Of a stretch of DNA of 64,000 nucleotides, positions 1-7,623 are shown one piece after another. The DNA is taken from NCBI RefSeq assembly GCF_900184735.1, contig NZ_LT855395.1, positions 248,001-312,000 of the forward strand, given 5' to 3'. This stretch comes from Paucisalibacillus globulus (GTDB lineage: Bacteria > Bacillota > Bacilli > Bacillales > Amphibacillaceae). Both the position numbers and the translations under genes were made by a program. Every line of letters starts with the position of its first letter. The stretch's first letter is position 1. The notes beneath the pieces were generated by a model. The model was not told the origin of the DNA. It was given only the letters and a program-made list of their open reading frames with translations, and ran no database searches.

Positions 1-418
1 ATTCCCTACGCCCACTATCCCGAGCTGAAATAACACAGACCTCTGGACTAATTAAGGCACCAGCTGAGAATCCAGCAATTGGCTTTCCCATTAGATATGC
101 TCCCCGTACTGCTTCAGAAATAGGAGTGTCTACAATATTTTCTGCATATCTAATGGAATCCCCACCACATATAATAATCCCTTTGCTCTGGTTTATTTGT
201 TCAATAGCTTGTTCCACGGGTGTAGATGGAAGAGGGATGTAGGAAAAGTTGTGATGATGATTTTCTTCTAAAAGATCCGTATATCTAGGAATGATCGGTT
301 CTCCGCCATCTAAGAAAAGAATAGCAATGGTACCTCCTTTGCTTAACTCTACAAATTTTTTGGCAAACTTATTGGTAAAGGGTGATCCCCCACCAAAAAG
401 AAATATATACTTATCCAT
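1..418 (-). CDS. Peptidase S51 family protein (peptidase E/cyanophycinase-like), C-terminus outside window
   Basis: Partial gene: the frame is open to base 1, so about 139 N-terminal residues are seen. The start is ATG at 418, with a GGGGGG ribosome site 7 bases upstream. Visible motifs are FLFGGGSP near the N-terminus, a central ICGGDS, and the nucleophile elbow GFSAGAL near residue 115. The G-x-S-A-G elbow with an upstream CGGDS is typical of family S51, whose serine peptidases cleave aspartyl dipeptides or beta-aspartyl bonds in the cytoplasm. The Asp/Glu and His partners would lie beyond the window, so activity and exact substrate cannot be judged. The gene stands alone on this side, followed upstream by repeat element A. 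The family assignment is firm; the specific function is not. Confidence 0.8.
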   Translation of the reverse strand, partial: MDKYIFLFGGGSPFTNKFAKKFVELSKGGTIAILFLDGGEPIIPRYTDLLEENHHHNFSYIPLPSTPVEQAIEQINQSKGIIICGGDSIRYAENIVDTPISEAVRGAYLMGKPIAGFSAGALISPEVCVISARDSGRRE

Positions 419-493
419 CACAAGTCCCCCCTTTTATGATTCTCTAAAGTAATTTTTCTTTGCTTGTATCCGCAGAGTTTGTCACTATTTTTA

Positions 494-1060
494 ATAGAGA
501 CTGTGCGGTAAGTAAGTATTATGGATAGCGCAACTGACCTGCTACGGAAATACACTCCGCTTTTACTGCCAGCACAGGGGCGACATCTGCTCGAAAAGAC
601 CCTCGCAGTGTCTACCTTGCCGCGGGCGGCTGGTGAGCCTCCTCAGAGCTAAAGCTCCCCGCGGGTCTCACCGATGCCTATCCTCCCGCAGGAGTCTCCG
701 TGTATTTCCTTCGCTGAGATAGAGTTAACAAAAATGAAAGTACCACGTAAATCCAAGACATGATTCATATACTTACAATAATTAGAAAACTAAACTAGCG
801 CAAGTAGAATACGGAGACTCCTCGAAAATAAAGAGCAATTTTCTTCGTGCGATGATTATGCTGCCGAAGCCTTCCTTGGGACTGCGATTACTCGCCCCAC
901 CGAAAACCATTGTCCTGCGGGAATAGCACGTGTCCGAAGACCCCGCAGAGGTGAACTTTCCTCGAGGAGGCTGAGGCCGTGCCCGCGGAAAGCGGAGTAT
1001 TCTGCCGGAGCGGTAGCTCCAAGCTTCACTAAAGTTGTATGATTATCGCACAATCTTTAT
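494..1060. mobile_element. MITE-like two-armed repeat element, copy A
   Basis: Noncoding element of about 567 bp that fills the gap between the S51 peptidase and pta. Its ends are imperfect inverted repeats: ATAGAGACTGTGCGGTAA at 494 and its reverse-complement relative (ATAAAGATTGTGCGATAA) ending at 1060. Inside are two GC-rich arms facing each other. The left arm runs from the GGAAATACACTCCG motif (about 545) to the GTGTATTTCC motif (about 710), and these two ends can pair. The right arm (about 800-1015) is a diverged inverted relative ending in CTGCCGGAGCGGTAG. Related copies lie at 34.5, 46.8 and 60.9 kb. Relative to copy C, the left arm carries an extra module of about 60 bp (561-625). 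No transposase is encoded; the short open frame across 856-1053 is an artefact of the GC-rich arm. An ACTATTT heptamer lies near both ends (484-490, 1063-1069) but not flush, so a target duplication is unproven. Confidence 0.75.
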
Positions 1061-1187
1061 CTACTATTTGTTAGATTAAACTAACTGAAAAAACAACAAT
1101 CTTTTAGAAAATAGCTATTCCTTTAAATGTAGCTTAAAATACGTTCATGTCAATACATTCAAGCTCTAACAAGATTAAAACTGAAAC

Positions 1188-1223
1188 AAAAAAAGCTCGC
1201 AACAGATTCCTATCGCGAGCTTT
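1188..1223 (-). terminator. Intrinsic terminator of pta
   Basis: On the minus strand the stem AAAGCTCGCG / CGAGCTTT is followed by a run of T. It starts 9 bases after the pta stop. Confidence 0.85.
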
Positions 1224-1231
1224 CAACATTA

Positions 1232-2203
1232 TTAAAGCGCCTGTGCAGCTGTAATTAACGCCAAATTATAAACATCTTCTGCACTACATCCACGGGATAG
1301 ATCATTTACCGGTTTATTCAACCCTTGTAAAATTGGTCCTACCGCTTCAAATCCACCAAGTCGTTGTGCAATCTTATAGCCAATATTCCCTGCTTCTAAA
1401 CTTGGGAAGACAAATACATTCGCATCCCCTTTGATTACAGCATCTGGAGCTTTCTTTTCCGCCACACTTGGGACAAATGCAGCATCAAATTGGAATTCTC
1501 CATCAATCACTAAAGAAGGATCCTTTTCTTTCGCTAATTGCAATGCTTCGACAACTTTTTCTGTTTCCGGGGATTTCGCTGAACCTTTTGTTGAAAAGCT
1601 TAACATGGCAACTTTCGGGTCCACACCGAATAGTTTTGCCGTCACGGCGGATTCAACAGCGATTTCAGCTAGAGCCTCACTATCCGGAGCAATATTAATT
1701 GCACAATCCGCAAAAACATACTTCTCATCCTCGCGTACCATGATGAAAACACCGGATGTTCTCTTGACGCCCTCTTTCGTTTTAATAATTTGCAGTGCTG
1801 GGCGCACAGTATCAGCAGTAGAATGTGCTGCACCACTCACCAGACCATCCGCTTCATTCATATAAATTAGCATGGTGCCAAAGTAATTCTCATCTAGTAG
1901 CATTTTTCGAGCATCTTCTTCTGTTGCTTTCCCTTTTCGACGTTCGACAAATTGCTGTACCATCTCATCAAATTTCTCATAGCTATTAGGGTCCAGTACC
2001 GTAATTCCTTCCAGATCGACAGATAATTCATCCGCCTTCTTCTGAACTTGATCTGGGCTACCAATCAAGATTGGCTGAATAATTCCTTCTTTTCCTAATC
2101 TGCTAGCTGCTGTAATAATCCGCTCATCTAACCCCTCTGGGAATACAATCGATTTATTTTTACCACTAACTTGGGATTTAACTTCTTCAAATAAATTACT
2201 CAT
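1232..2203 (-). CDS. pta: Phosphate acetyltransferase
   Basis: Cytoplasmic enzyme (EC 2.3.1.8) that interconverts acetyl-CoA plus phosphate and acetyl phosphate plus CoA, the first step of overflow acetate formation with acetate kinase (not in window). The 323 residues match the short, single-domain Pta of Bacillus with no N-terminal regulatory domain. Family motifs seen are FPEGLDERIITAA near the start, GAAHSTADTVRPAL around 126-139, NIAPDSEALAEIA around 170, KGSAKSPETEKV around 206 and the C-terminal FPSLEAGNIGYKIAQRLGG. The ATG at 2203 is preceded by GGAGG with 7 bases of spacing. It is divergent from hemQ, the arrangement of pta and ywfI(hemQ) in B. subtilis. I looked for a CcpA cre in the shared upstream region and found only a mis-spaced candidate. 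Confidence 0.96.
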   Translation of the reverse strand: MSNLFEEVKSQVSGKNKSIVFPEGLDERIITAASRLGKEGIIQPILIGSPDQVQKKADELSVDLEGITVLDPNSYEKFDEMVQQFVERRKGKATEEDARKMLLDENYFGTMLIYMNEADGLVSGAAHSTADTVRPALQIIKTKEGVKRTSGVFIMVREDEKYVFADCAINIAPDSEALAEIAVESAVTAKLFGVDPKVAMLSFSTKGSAKSPETEKVVEALQLAKEKDPSLVIDGEFQFDAAFVPSVAEKKAPDAVIKGDANVFVFPSLEAGNIGYKIAQRLGGFEAVGPILQGLNKPVNDLSRGCSAEDVYNLALITAAQAL

Positions 2204-2481
2204 CTTCCAACCTCCATATATCGTATGTTCTTAATATGTATCAACTATATAAAAAGTTGCATATTACTTTTGGTCCAGAGTTCATGATAGTACAATTATT
2301 TGTCTATGTGAAACGATTGGCACCTTGATTAGTTATGACAATATCGTGACAACCATAGCAAAACCCCGTTACATTAGGGTTTCACCCAGTTTAACAAGAA
2401 GTCTCTATTCATGATTATGACTTTTAATTGTGATATAGTAAACTTATGGAAAACACTTTAACTTATTAAGGAGAGATACAT

Positions 2482-3231
2482 ATGGTAGAAGCTGTCGAAA
2501 CAATGGATGGTTGGTATAGCCTACATGATTTCCGTACAATAGATTGGAGTTACTGGAAGAACGCCACTAAAGAAGAACAACAAGAGGCCATTGCAAGCTT
2601 TCAAGCACTTGTAGATAAGTGGGACGCTGTTGAAGAAGCAAAGAACGGATCTCATGCGATGTACAAAATTGTAGGACAAAAAGCAGACTTAATGTTCATG
2701 TTCTTACGTCCAACCATGGAAGAATTAAATGACTTAGAAACGGAAATAAATAAATCAAAGTTTGCAGAATACTTAACTCCTGCACACTCTTATGTTTCTG
2801 TTGTGGAACTTTCTAAATATCGCCCTAGTAAGGATGGTATTGACCCTGAAACATTACCAGAGACACAAGCTCGTTTAAAACCAATCCTACCAAAATGGGA
2901 ACATGCTTGTTTCTATCCAATGGATCGTCGTCGTGTCGGTGATGAAAACTGGTACACATTAGAAAAAGATGTACGTGGTAAAATGCTTTATGAACATAGT
3001 AAAACCGGTCGTAAGTACGCTGGTAAGGTAAAACAAATTATCACAGGTTCCATCGGTCTTGATGACTGGGAATGGGGCGTAACACTATTTGCTCATGAGC
3101 CATTACAATTTAAGAAAATTGTCTATGAAATGCGCTTTGATGAAGTAAGCTCACGCTATGGTGAGTTTGGTGAATTCTTCGTAGGTAATCTACTGAAGAA
3201 AGAAGGTATTTTTGATTTAATGGAAGTTTAA
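2482..3231 (+). CDS. hemQ: Coproheme decarboxylase HemQ (chlorite dismutase-like fold)
   Basis: Last step of the coproporphyrin-dependent haem pathway of Gram-positives: oxidative decarboxylation of two propionates of coproheme with peroxide to give haem b in the cytoplasm. The 249 residues are the usual length. Residues matching those known for Firmicute HemQ are Tyr145 (in [10 protein letters not shown]), the site of the tyrosyl radical, and proximal His172 (in LYEHSKTGR). The arginine of true chlorite dismutases is not evident, which fits HemQ. Start ATG 2482 has AAGGAG 8 bases upstream. It stands as a single gene divergent from pta and ends in its own terminator. Confidence 0.95.
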   Translation: MVEAVETMDGWYSLHDFRTIDWSYWKNATKEEQQEAIASFQALVDKWDAVEEAKNGSHAMYKIVGQKADLMFMFLRPTMEELNDLETEINKSKFAEYLTPAHSYVSVVELSKYRPSKDGIDPETLPETQARLKPILPKWEHACFYPMDRRRVGDENWYTLEKDVRGKMLYEHSKTGRKYAGKVKQIITGSIGLDDWEWGVTLFAHEPLQFKKIVYEMRFDEVSSRYGEFGEFFVGNLLKKEGIFDLMEV

Positions 3232-3242
3232 CTCAGAATTTG

Positions 3243-3275
3243 GAGGCTTTCTGTTTCGACAGGAAGTCTTTTTTT
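3243..3275 (+). terminator. Intrinsic terminator of hemQ
   Basis: Stem AGGCTTTCTGT / ACAGGAAGTCT (two G-U type pairs) with a TTCG tetraloop, followed by seven T residues, 12 bases after the hemQ stop. Confidence 0.85.
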
Positions 3276-3537
3276 ATTGGGAATTTATCCTTTTCTTGTA
3301 GAATATTATCGTTCTTGTCTATTGCTGAAGAAATTTGGAAAAACGACAAAGCCTAAATTCAATCAGTGTTCAGATCAGAGTAGATATGTTCTAATAAACT
3401 AGTTCAATCCCATTACTATTAGTAACACTTTACCTTTTCAAAGATTATGTTAACCTCCTGGAAAAGCTTTTGAATAAGGCTATACAATGCCCTCCCTCAT
3501 CTAATCCAGATAACTTTTTCCTAATTATTTTCTCTAG
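3276..3537. other. Intergenic stretch with no recognised feature
   Basis: About 260 bases between the hemQ terminator and the cwlJ promoter. AT-rich, with stops in all frames at short spacing. I see no stable hairpin, repeat or RNA gene here. Confidence 0.5.
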
Positions 3538-3566
3538 TCATATCACTTTCCGCCCACTCATACATA
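3538..3566 (+). promoter_or_regulatory. Candidate SigE (mother-cell sporulation) promoter of cwlJ-gerQ
   Basis: TCATATC at 3538-3544 and CATACATA at 3559-3566 are separated by 14 bp. They resemble the SigE consensus (-35 KMATATT, -10 CATACANT). The implied start site is about 30 bases before the cwlJ ATG. It agrees with the known mother-cell expression of cwlJ and gerQ in B. subtilis; the match itself is by eye. Confidence 0.6.
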
Positions 3567-3603
3567 TAATCATAGTAGACCTTGGATGAAATGAGGTGTA
3601 CAC

Positions 3604-4026
3604 ATGGCAGTAATCAAACACAACACAAGTGACATTGACTTATTAGCACGTTTAATGAGAGCCGAAGCAGAAGGTGATGGAGTACAAGGAATGCTTTTGG
3701 TTGGCAATGTAGGTGTTAATCGTGTTCGTGGAGACTGCCTAGATTTTAAGGACATTCGAAATATTAACGATATGGTTTTTCAAAGTCCAGGTGGTTTCGA
3801 GGCAACAGTGAAAGGATATTTTTATCAACGGGCTAGAGAATCAGAAAGGCGGTTAGCTCGTCGAACCATTAATGGTGAAAGATTTCATCCCGCAACCAAT
3901 TCATTATGGTTTTTTAGACCGGAGGGTAGCTGTCCAGCTCAGTGGTATAACCAATGGAACAGTGGAAGATTCAAATCCCATTGTTTCTATGCCCCTACTC
4001 AGGCAGATTGTCCAACGGTATTTTAG
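3604..4026 (+). CDS. cwlJ: Cell wall hydrolase CwlJ (spore cortex-lytic enzyme)
   Basis: Spore-coat-located enzyme that degrades cortex peptidoglycan during germination, notably in response to Ca-dipicolinate. The 140 residues are the normal CwlJ length: a single SleB/CwlJ catalytic domain, with no signal peptide and no N-terminal binding domain. The conserved catalytic Glu21 is in LMRAEAEGDG; GNVGVNRV and the C-terminal SHCFYAPT follow the family. The ATG at 3604 has an AGGTG site close by. gerQ follows 27 bp downstream, and GerQ is known to be required for CwlJ to be placed in the coat, so the pair is a functional unit. Expression is probably from the SigE-type promoter just upstream. Confidence 0.95.
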   Translation: MAVIKHNTSDIDLLARLMRAEAEGDGVQGMLLVGNVGVNRVRGDCLDFKDIRNINDMVFQSPGGFEATVKGYFYQRARESERRLARRTINGERFHPATNSLWFFRPEGSCPAQWYNQWNSGRFKSHCFYAPTQADCPTVF

Positions 4027-4053
4027 ATTAAATATATTTAGGAGGGTTTTTAG

Positions 4054-4518
4054 ATGACTGACAACCAAGGAAAGTCACAACACAGTGCAAATTTTGGGCA
4101 ACAGCCTTATTATTATTTCCCGCAGGCATCCCCAGCTTTTTATCCAGTATATAACCAACGTACATTCCCACCACAACAACAAGGGCAAGGACAGCAGCAA
4201 CAACAATCTCCTTTTATTAATGTACCGGGAATGCTACCTGCAGAACAATCTTATATCGAAAACATTTTAAGATTAAACCGTGGTAAAGTAGCAACGGTTT
4301 ATATGACATTTGAAAATAATGCAGAATGGAATGCGAAGATTTTTAGAGGTGTTATTGAGGCAGCAGGCCGTGATCATATCATACTTAGTGATCCGCAAAC
4401 CGGAAAGCGTTACTTACTGTTAATGGTATATCTTGATTATGTGACGTTTGATGAAGAGCTAAACTATGAATACCCATTTGGTAGTAATGGACAAATGGCA
4501 ACCTATAATCCGCGCTAG
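4054..4518 (+). CDS. gerQ: Spore coat protein GerQ
   Basis: Inner-coat protein needed for CwlJ localisation, later cross-linked by transglutaminase in B. subtilis. 154 residues: an N-terminal half rich in Gln, Pro, Tyr and Asn (about residues 5-52, with repeated glutamines that suit cross-linking) and a conserved C-terminal domain from about residue 60 containing QSYIENILRLNRGKVATVY and HIILSDPQTGKRYLLLMVY. GGAGGG lies 8 bases before the ATG. It is co-directional with cwlJ and closed by a terminator at 4564. In B. subtilis gerQ is beside ywdK/ywdI, and homologues of both follow here on the other strand. Confidence 0.94.
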   Translation: MTDNQGKSQHSANFGQQPYYYFPQASPAFYPVYNQRTFPPQQQGQGQQQQQSPFINVPGMLPAEQSYIENILRLNRGKVATVYMTFENNAEWNAKIFRGVIEAAGRDHIILSDPQTGKRYLLLMVYLDYVTFDEELNYEYPFGSNGQMATYNPR

Positions 4519-4563
4519 TACACCGTGTGAAAATGGGAGATTTTCTTCTAGACAAAAAGCAAT

Positions 4564-4600
4564 AGGATGGTACTAAACAAGCTGTACCATCCTTTTTTAC
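4564..4600 (+). terminator. Intrinsic terminator of cwlJ-gerQ
   Basis: Perfect stem AGGATGGTAC / GTACCATCCT with a 10-base loop followed by TTTTTT. Confidence 0.9.
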
Positions 4601-4636
4601 ATAGAACTCAATTAAGAACGTAGTGAGGCGATATCC

Positions 4637-4888
4637 ATGCGACATCCATATGAAAAGTTTATTCGTGGTGAGCTGGTTGCCATTGGGCTAGCTCTACTTT
4701 TTGGTCTAATTGCATTAATTCAAGGGATATTCTTACTCATCATCCTTTGTCTGTACTGTATTGCAGTAAGTCTTGCCTTTGATGGATTAATTGGTATGAA
4801 TATGCGAAATCAAACACACGGAGTAAAGCAATTAGTAAGAGCACTTCTCCTCTTTCTATTTGCCACATTCTTATTGATCTTTTTATAA
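4637..4888 (+). CDS. Small hydrophobic membrane protein, unknown function
   Basis: 83 residues. A short basic N-terminus (MRHPYEKFIRGE) precedes two hydrophobic stretches at about 13-50, possibly a helical hairpin, and a third at about 66-83 ending at the C-terminus. A GAGGCG site precedes the ATG. The 3' end overlaps the 3' end of the DUF423 gene on the opposite strand by 6 bp. I do not recognise a family. Conserved placement between gerQ and ywdK would support it, since B. subtilis also has a membrane gene (ywdJ) in this interval, but similarity to YwdJ cannot be claimed from sight. Confidence 0.65.
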   Translation: MRHPYEKFIRGELVAIGLALLFGLIALIQGIFLLIILCLYCIAVSLAFDGLIGMNMRNQTHGVKQLVRALLLFLFATFLLIFL

Positions 4889-5251
4889 GAATTTCATTAC
4901 CGTGTATCCAAGTATTATCCACCCGATTAAGAATGCCAGCCCACCAATTGGTGTAATCATAGCAAATGTTTTAATACTCGTTGTGGAGTAGATATATAGA
5001 CTACCAGAAAAGATAATAATCCCAATAAGGAATAGCCATCCTGCTGCAGCAAGACTTCCTGATTGGAATTTCAATCCGATTAACCCTGTTACCAATAACG
5101 CAACGGTGTGAAACATCTGATACGTAACAGCTGTATCCCATGTACCAAGTGCCTTTTCAGACACTTTTCCTTCTAAACCATGTGTTCCAAAAGCTCCAAG
5201 GGCAACAGCTAAAAAGCCATTAATAGCTCCAAGTATTAAAAATATCTTCAT
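4883..5251 (-). CDS. DUF423 family membrane protein (YwdK-like)
   Basis: 122 residues with four predicted membrane segments. The N-terminus FLILGAINGFLAVALGAFGTHGLE and the later MITPIGGLAFLIGWIILGY are the hallmarks of the DUF423 family, known in B. subtilis as YwdK. The function of the family is unknown. It lies 18 bp after the YwdI-like gene and is probably cotranscribed with it; the ywdI-ywdK-gerQ neighbourhood is conserved. The ATG at 5251 has a GGGAGTG site about 10 bases upstream. Confidence 0.88.
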   Translation of the reverse strand: MKIFLILGAINGFLAVALGAFGTHGLEGKVSEKALGTWDTAVTYQMFHTVALLVTGLIGLKFQSGSLAAAGWLFLIGIIIFSGSLYIYSTTSIKTFAMITPIGGLAFLIGWIILGYTVMKFL

Positions 5252-5269
5252 CTTTCTTTACACTCCCTA

Positions 5270-5566
5270 TTAAAAATCAAATAATGAATCTCCATTTGCA
5301 TCATCTTCATCGAGCTCGATTGACTTTCTATATGTCGATTGTGGCTTCTGACTTGTTGTTTTCCCCAACATTGTTTTTAATTCCTCTTCACTTACTTCAG
5401 GTGACTCGACTGTAGTCATTACGCTTTTTTCCTCTGGTAAAAATAAATCACATAATAATCGTATATTTTCTATATGCTTCAGCATTTCGGCTTGATCTTG
5501 TTTTCGTTTCGCCTGCTCTAATTCGTGCATCATTTTTTGCAAGATTGTATTGTTTGCTACCGCCAC
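5270..5566 (-). CDS. YwdI-like protein (DUF5327)
   Basis: Small acidic, soluble protein of about 98 residues; function unknown. The N-terminal half is helical and charged (KMMHELEQAKRKQDQAEMLK) and the C-terminus ends SLFDF. An ATG exists at 5587, but AGGAGTG sits 6 bases before the GTG at 5566 (residue 8 of the longer frame), so 5566 is chosen as start. The assignment rests on size, composition and its place before ywdK and near gerQ as in B. subtilis. Confidence 0.72.
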   Translation of the reverse strand: MAVANNTILQKMMHELEQAKRKQDQAEMLKHIENIRLLCDLFLPEEKSVMTTVESPEVSEEELKTMLGKTTSQKPQSTYRKSIELDEDDANGDSLFDF

Positions 5567-5630
5567 GTCAGACACTCCTATCTTCATTAACCATACTTCT
5601 TTATCATACCGAAAAGTTAATATCTGAGCA

Positions 5631-5672
5631 AAAATAAAAAGCCTTGATTACTTCAAGACTTCCACTATCATC
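5631..5672 (-). terminator. Intrinsic terminator of the 43-residue gene
   Basis: On the minus strand AAGTCTTGA / TCAAGGCTT with a five-base loop, then TTTATTTTT. It stands between the small gene at 5700 and ywdI. Confidence 0.75.
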
Positions 5673-5699
5673 ATATAAGGGATTGGAACAATCCAACCA

Positions 5700-5831
5700 T
5701 TATGCAGGTTGTTGGTTATTCTCTTTTAAATAGCGATTAAAAACCCATTGCAAAAACTTAATTTCTTCACTAGTTAACTGCCGCTCTAATTTTTTTTCAA
5801 AGTCTTTATACATTTGCAAGTAGTTTATCAT
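5700..5831 (-). CDS. Small protein of 43 residues, unknown function
   Basis: Short frame with good gene signals: GGGGGAC ribosome site 9 bases before the ATG at 5831, and a matching intrinsic terminator after the TAA. The sequence begins MINYLQMYKDFEKK, is rich in charged and aromatic residues and contains TSEEIKFLQWVFNRY, consistent with two amphipathic helices. There is no signal peptide or membrane segment. It resembles the many small conserved cytoplasmic proteins of Bacillaceae, but I cannot name a family. Confidence 0.6.
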   Translation of the reverse strand: MINYLQMYKDFEKKLERQLTSEEIKFLQWVFNRYLKENNQQPA

Positions 5832-5982
5832 ACGCTATTTGTCCCCCAATCTATGTACTGTTACTCATATCATACAATTGTTTGAATATATGCGCAATAC
5901 AATTTTGTTAATTGGTTAGTTATAACTAATAAAAACGTTACTACTTGCATTTTAAGTATGATAATCAGTACTTTTGGCTCTC

Positions 5983-5998
5983 AAACAAATGTTTGTTT
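5983..5998. promoter_or_regulatory. Operator-like inverted repeat upstream of the YjiH-like gene
   Basis: Arms AAACAAA and TTTGTTT are separated by two bases, about 70 bp upstream of the -35 box of the promoter for the gene at 6166. Possible regulator site only; the rest of the 334-bp gap (5832-6165) holds the promoter and otherwise AT-rich sequence. Confidence 0.25.
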
Positions 5999-6069
5999 AT
6001 AAGGTATACTTGGCTTACTTATCGCTAGCGTTCTATTCTACAAATCTATTAGGTTAATAAAAATACATT

Positions 6070-6099
6070 TTGACAAATATATATGCGAATGATTATACT
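6070..6099 (+). promoter_or_regulatory. SigA-type promoter of the YjiH-like gene
   Basis: Perfect -35 TTGACA at 6070-6075 and -10 TATACT at 6094-6099, spacer 18 bp. It gives a leader of about 60 bases before the ATG at 6166. Confidence 0.75.
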
Positions 6100-6165
6100 A
6101 GTAAACGTGATAGAAAAAGCAAGAATACAACATACTAATAAGATAAAGATATAAGGTGGTTCATC

Positions 6166-7512
6166 ATGAAGAAAACCTACACATTGGGAGAAAATCTAAA
6201 ATTTATCATACCTTCTATTATTGGAATCTTACTATTTATTGTTCCAATTAAAACAGACGGTGGCTTTACAATCCCCATTGCAATATTAGCCAATTGGGTA
6301 CAAGACAAGTTAGCGGACCATTTATCATTTATCATGATGATTATTATTACCATTACCGCAGTTCTTACCGTCATTGCTCGAGTAATTGGCCGAGAAAAAA
6401 TGGGTAAGACACCATTCTTTCAAAACCTACTACATGTCAATTGGTTTTGGACCATTGCTAGAGTACTTGCAGCTGTTTTTGCCATTATGGTTTATTTTAG
6501 AATTGGACCAGAAGCAATACATGGAGAAAACACTGGTCAATTATTACTAGATAGTTTATTACATGTCTTATTTGCTGTATTTTTATTCGCGGGTATCTTC
6601 TTACCGCTATTAATGAACTTTGGATTAATGGAACTGTTTGGGACACTGACAACCAAACTAATGAGACCATTGTTTAAATTACCAGGTCGTTCCTCCATTG
6701 ATGCATTGGCATCTTGGATTGGTGACGGAACGATTGGAGTACTCTTAACAAGTAAGCAATATGAGGAAGGCTTTTATACGAAGCGAGAGGCTGCTGTAAT
6801 CGGAACAACCTTTTCCGTTGTTTCCATTACATTCTCCTTAGTTGTTATTGATCAGGTTGATCTAGGACATATGTTTCTTCCCTTTTATTTAACCGTCCTT
6901 GTAGCAGGTCTAATCGCCGCCTTAATCATGCCTAGAATCCCTCCTCTCTCCAGGAAGGCAGATACGTATATTAATGGGAAAGCTGATGGGGTTAACGAGG
7001 AAATTCCAGACGGATATAATTCATTTACCTATGGGTATGAAAAGGCTGTTAACCGAGCAAAGAAGGAATCTAGTTTTTATCAGTTCATTAAGGAAGGCTG
7101 TCAGAACGTCTTAGACATGTGGATGGGTGTAGCACCAGTCGTAATGGCACTTGGATTAGTTGCACTGATCATTGCGGAATATACACCAGTTTTCCAGTGG
7201 TTAGGAATGCCATTCATTCCGCTATTAGAACTGATGCAGGTACCATATGCAGAAGAAGCTTCACAAACCATATTAATCGGTTTTGCAGATATGTTTTTAC
7301 CTTCTGTTATTGGCGCTTCGATTGAGGCTGAGATTACTCGTTTCATTATCGCGGCACTTTCCGTTACACAATTAATCTATATGTCAGAGGTCGGTGGGCT
7401 TCTGCTTGGCTCAAAAGTTCCTGTTTCCTTTAAGGACCTTGCTGTCATTTTCCTTTTACGTACGTTGATCACATTACCTGTTATTGTGCTTATCGCGCAT
7501 ATGATTTTTTAA
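6166..7512 (+). CDS. YjiH family membrane protein (nucleoside-recognition/GATE domain)
   Basis: 448-residue integral membrane protein with roughly ten membrane segments. N-terminal features FIIPSIIGILLFIVPIKTD and the later FVGL-type gate region (around 170-200, LASWIGDGTIGVLLTSKQYEEGFYTKREA, here cited by position) are typical of YjiH-like proteins carrying the nucleoside-recognition domain also found in SpoIIIA-linked and transporter proteins. A cytoplasmic loop at about 262-305 separates the halves. The substrate is unknown; transporters of small metabolites are suspected for the family. AAGGTGG precedes the ATG. Single gene with its own SigA-type promoter and a strong bidirectional terminator. 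Confidence 0.8.
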   Translation: MKKTYTLGENLKFIIPSIIGILLFIVPIKTDGGFTIPIAILANWVQDKLADHLSFIMMIIITITAVLTVIARVIGREKMGKTPFFQNLLHVNWFWTIARVLAAVFAIMVYFRIGPEAIHGENTGQLLLDSLLHVLFAVFLFAGIFLPLLMNFGLMELFGTLTTKLMRPLFKLPGRSSIDALASWIGDGTIGVLLTSKQYEEGFYTKREAAVIGTTFSVVSITFSLVVIDQVDLGHMFLPFYLTVLVAGLIAALIMPRIPPLSRKADTYINGKADGVNEEIPDGYNSFTYGYEKAVNRAKKESSFYQFIKEGCQNVLDMWMGVAPVVMALGLVALIIAEYTPVFQWLGMPFIPLLELMQVPYAEEASQTILIGFADMFLPSVIGASIEAEITRFIIAALSVTQLIYMSEVGGLLLGSKVPVSFKDLAVIFLLRTLITLPVIVLIAHMIF

Positions 7513-7522
7513 TATTAAATGC

Positions 7523-7560
7523 AAAAAAACCAAACCTTGGCATAGGTTTGGTTTTTTCTT
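7523..7560. terminator. Bidirectional terminator between convergent genes
   Basis: AAAAAACCAAACC / GGTTTGGTTTTTT with a 7-base loop; T runs on both strands serve the YjiH-like gene (plus) and the acyltransferase (minus). Confidence 0.9.
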
Positions 7561-7623
7561 TATTTCTTCTAGAAAAAGGGGGGCTACTTATATATACGCA
7601 AAAAGTCGTGCAAAAGTTTCAAA

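Noticed and set aside
856-1053. Short frames inside repeat elements A and C (also 47046-47316)
   Set aside because: They lie in the right arm of the MITE-like elements, lack ribosome sites and are explained by high GC content.
2306-2326. cre site upstream of pta
   Set aside because: TGTGAAACGATTGGCAC looks similar, but the TG-to-CG spacing is one base too long on both strands.
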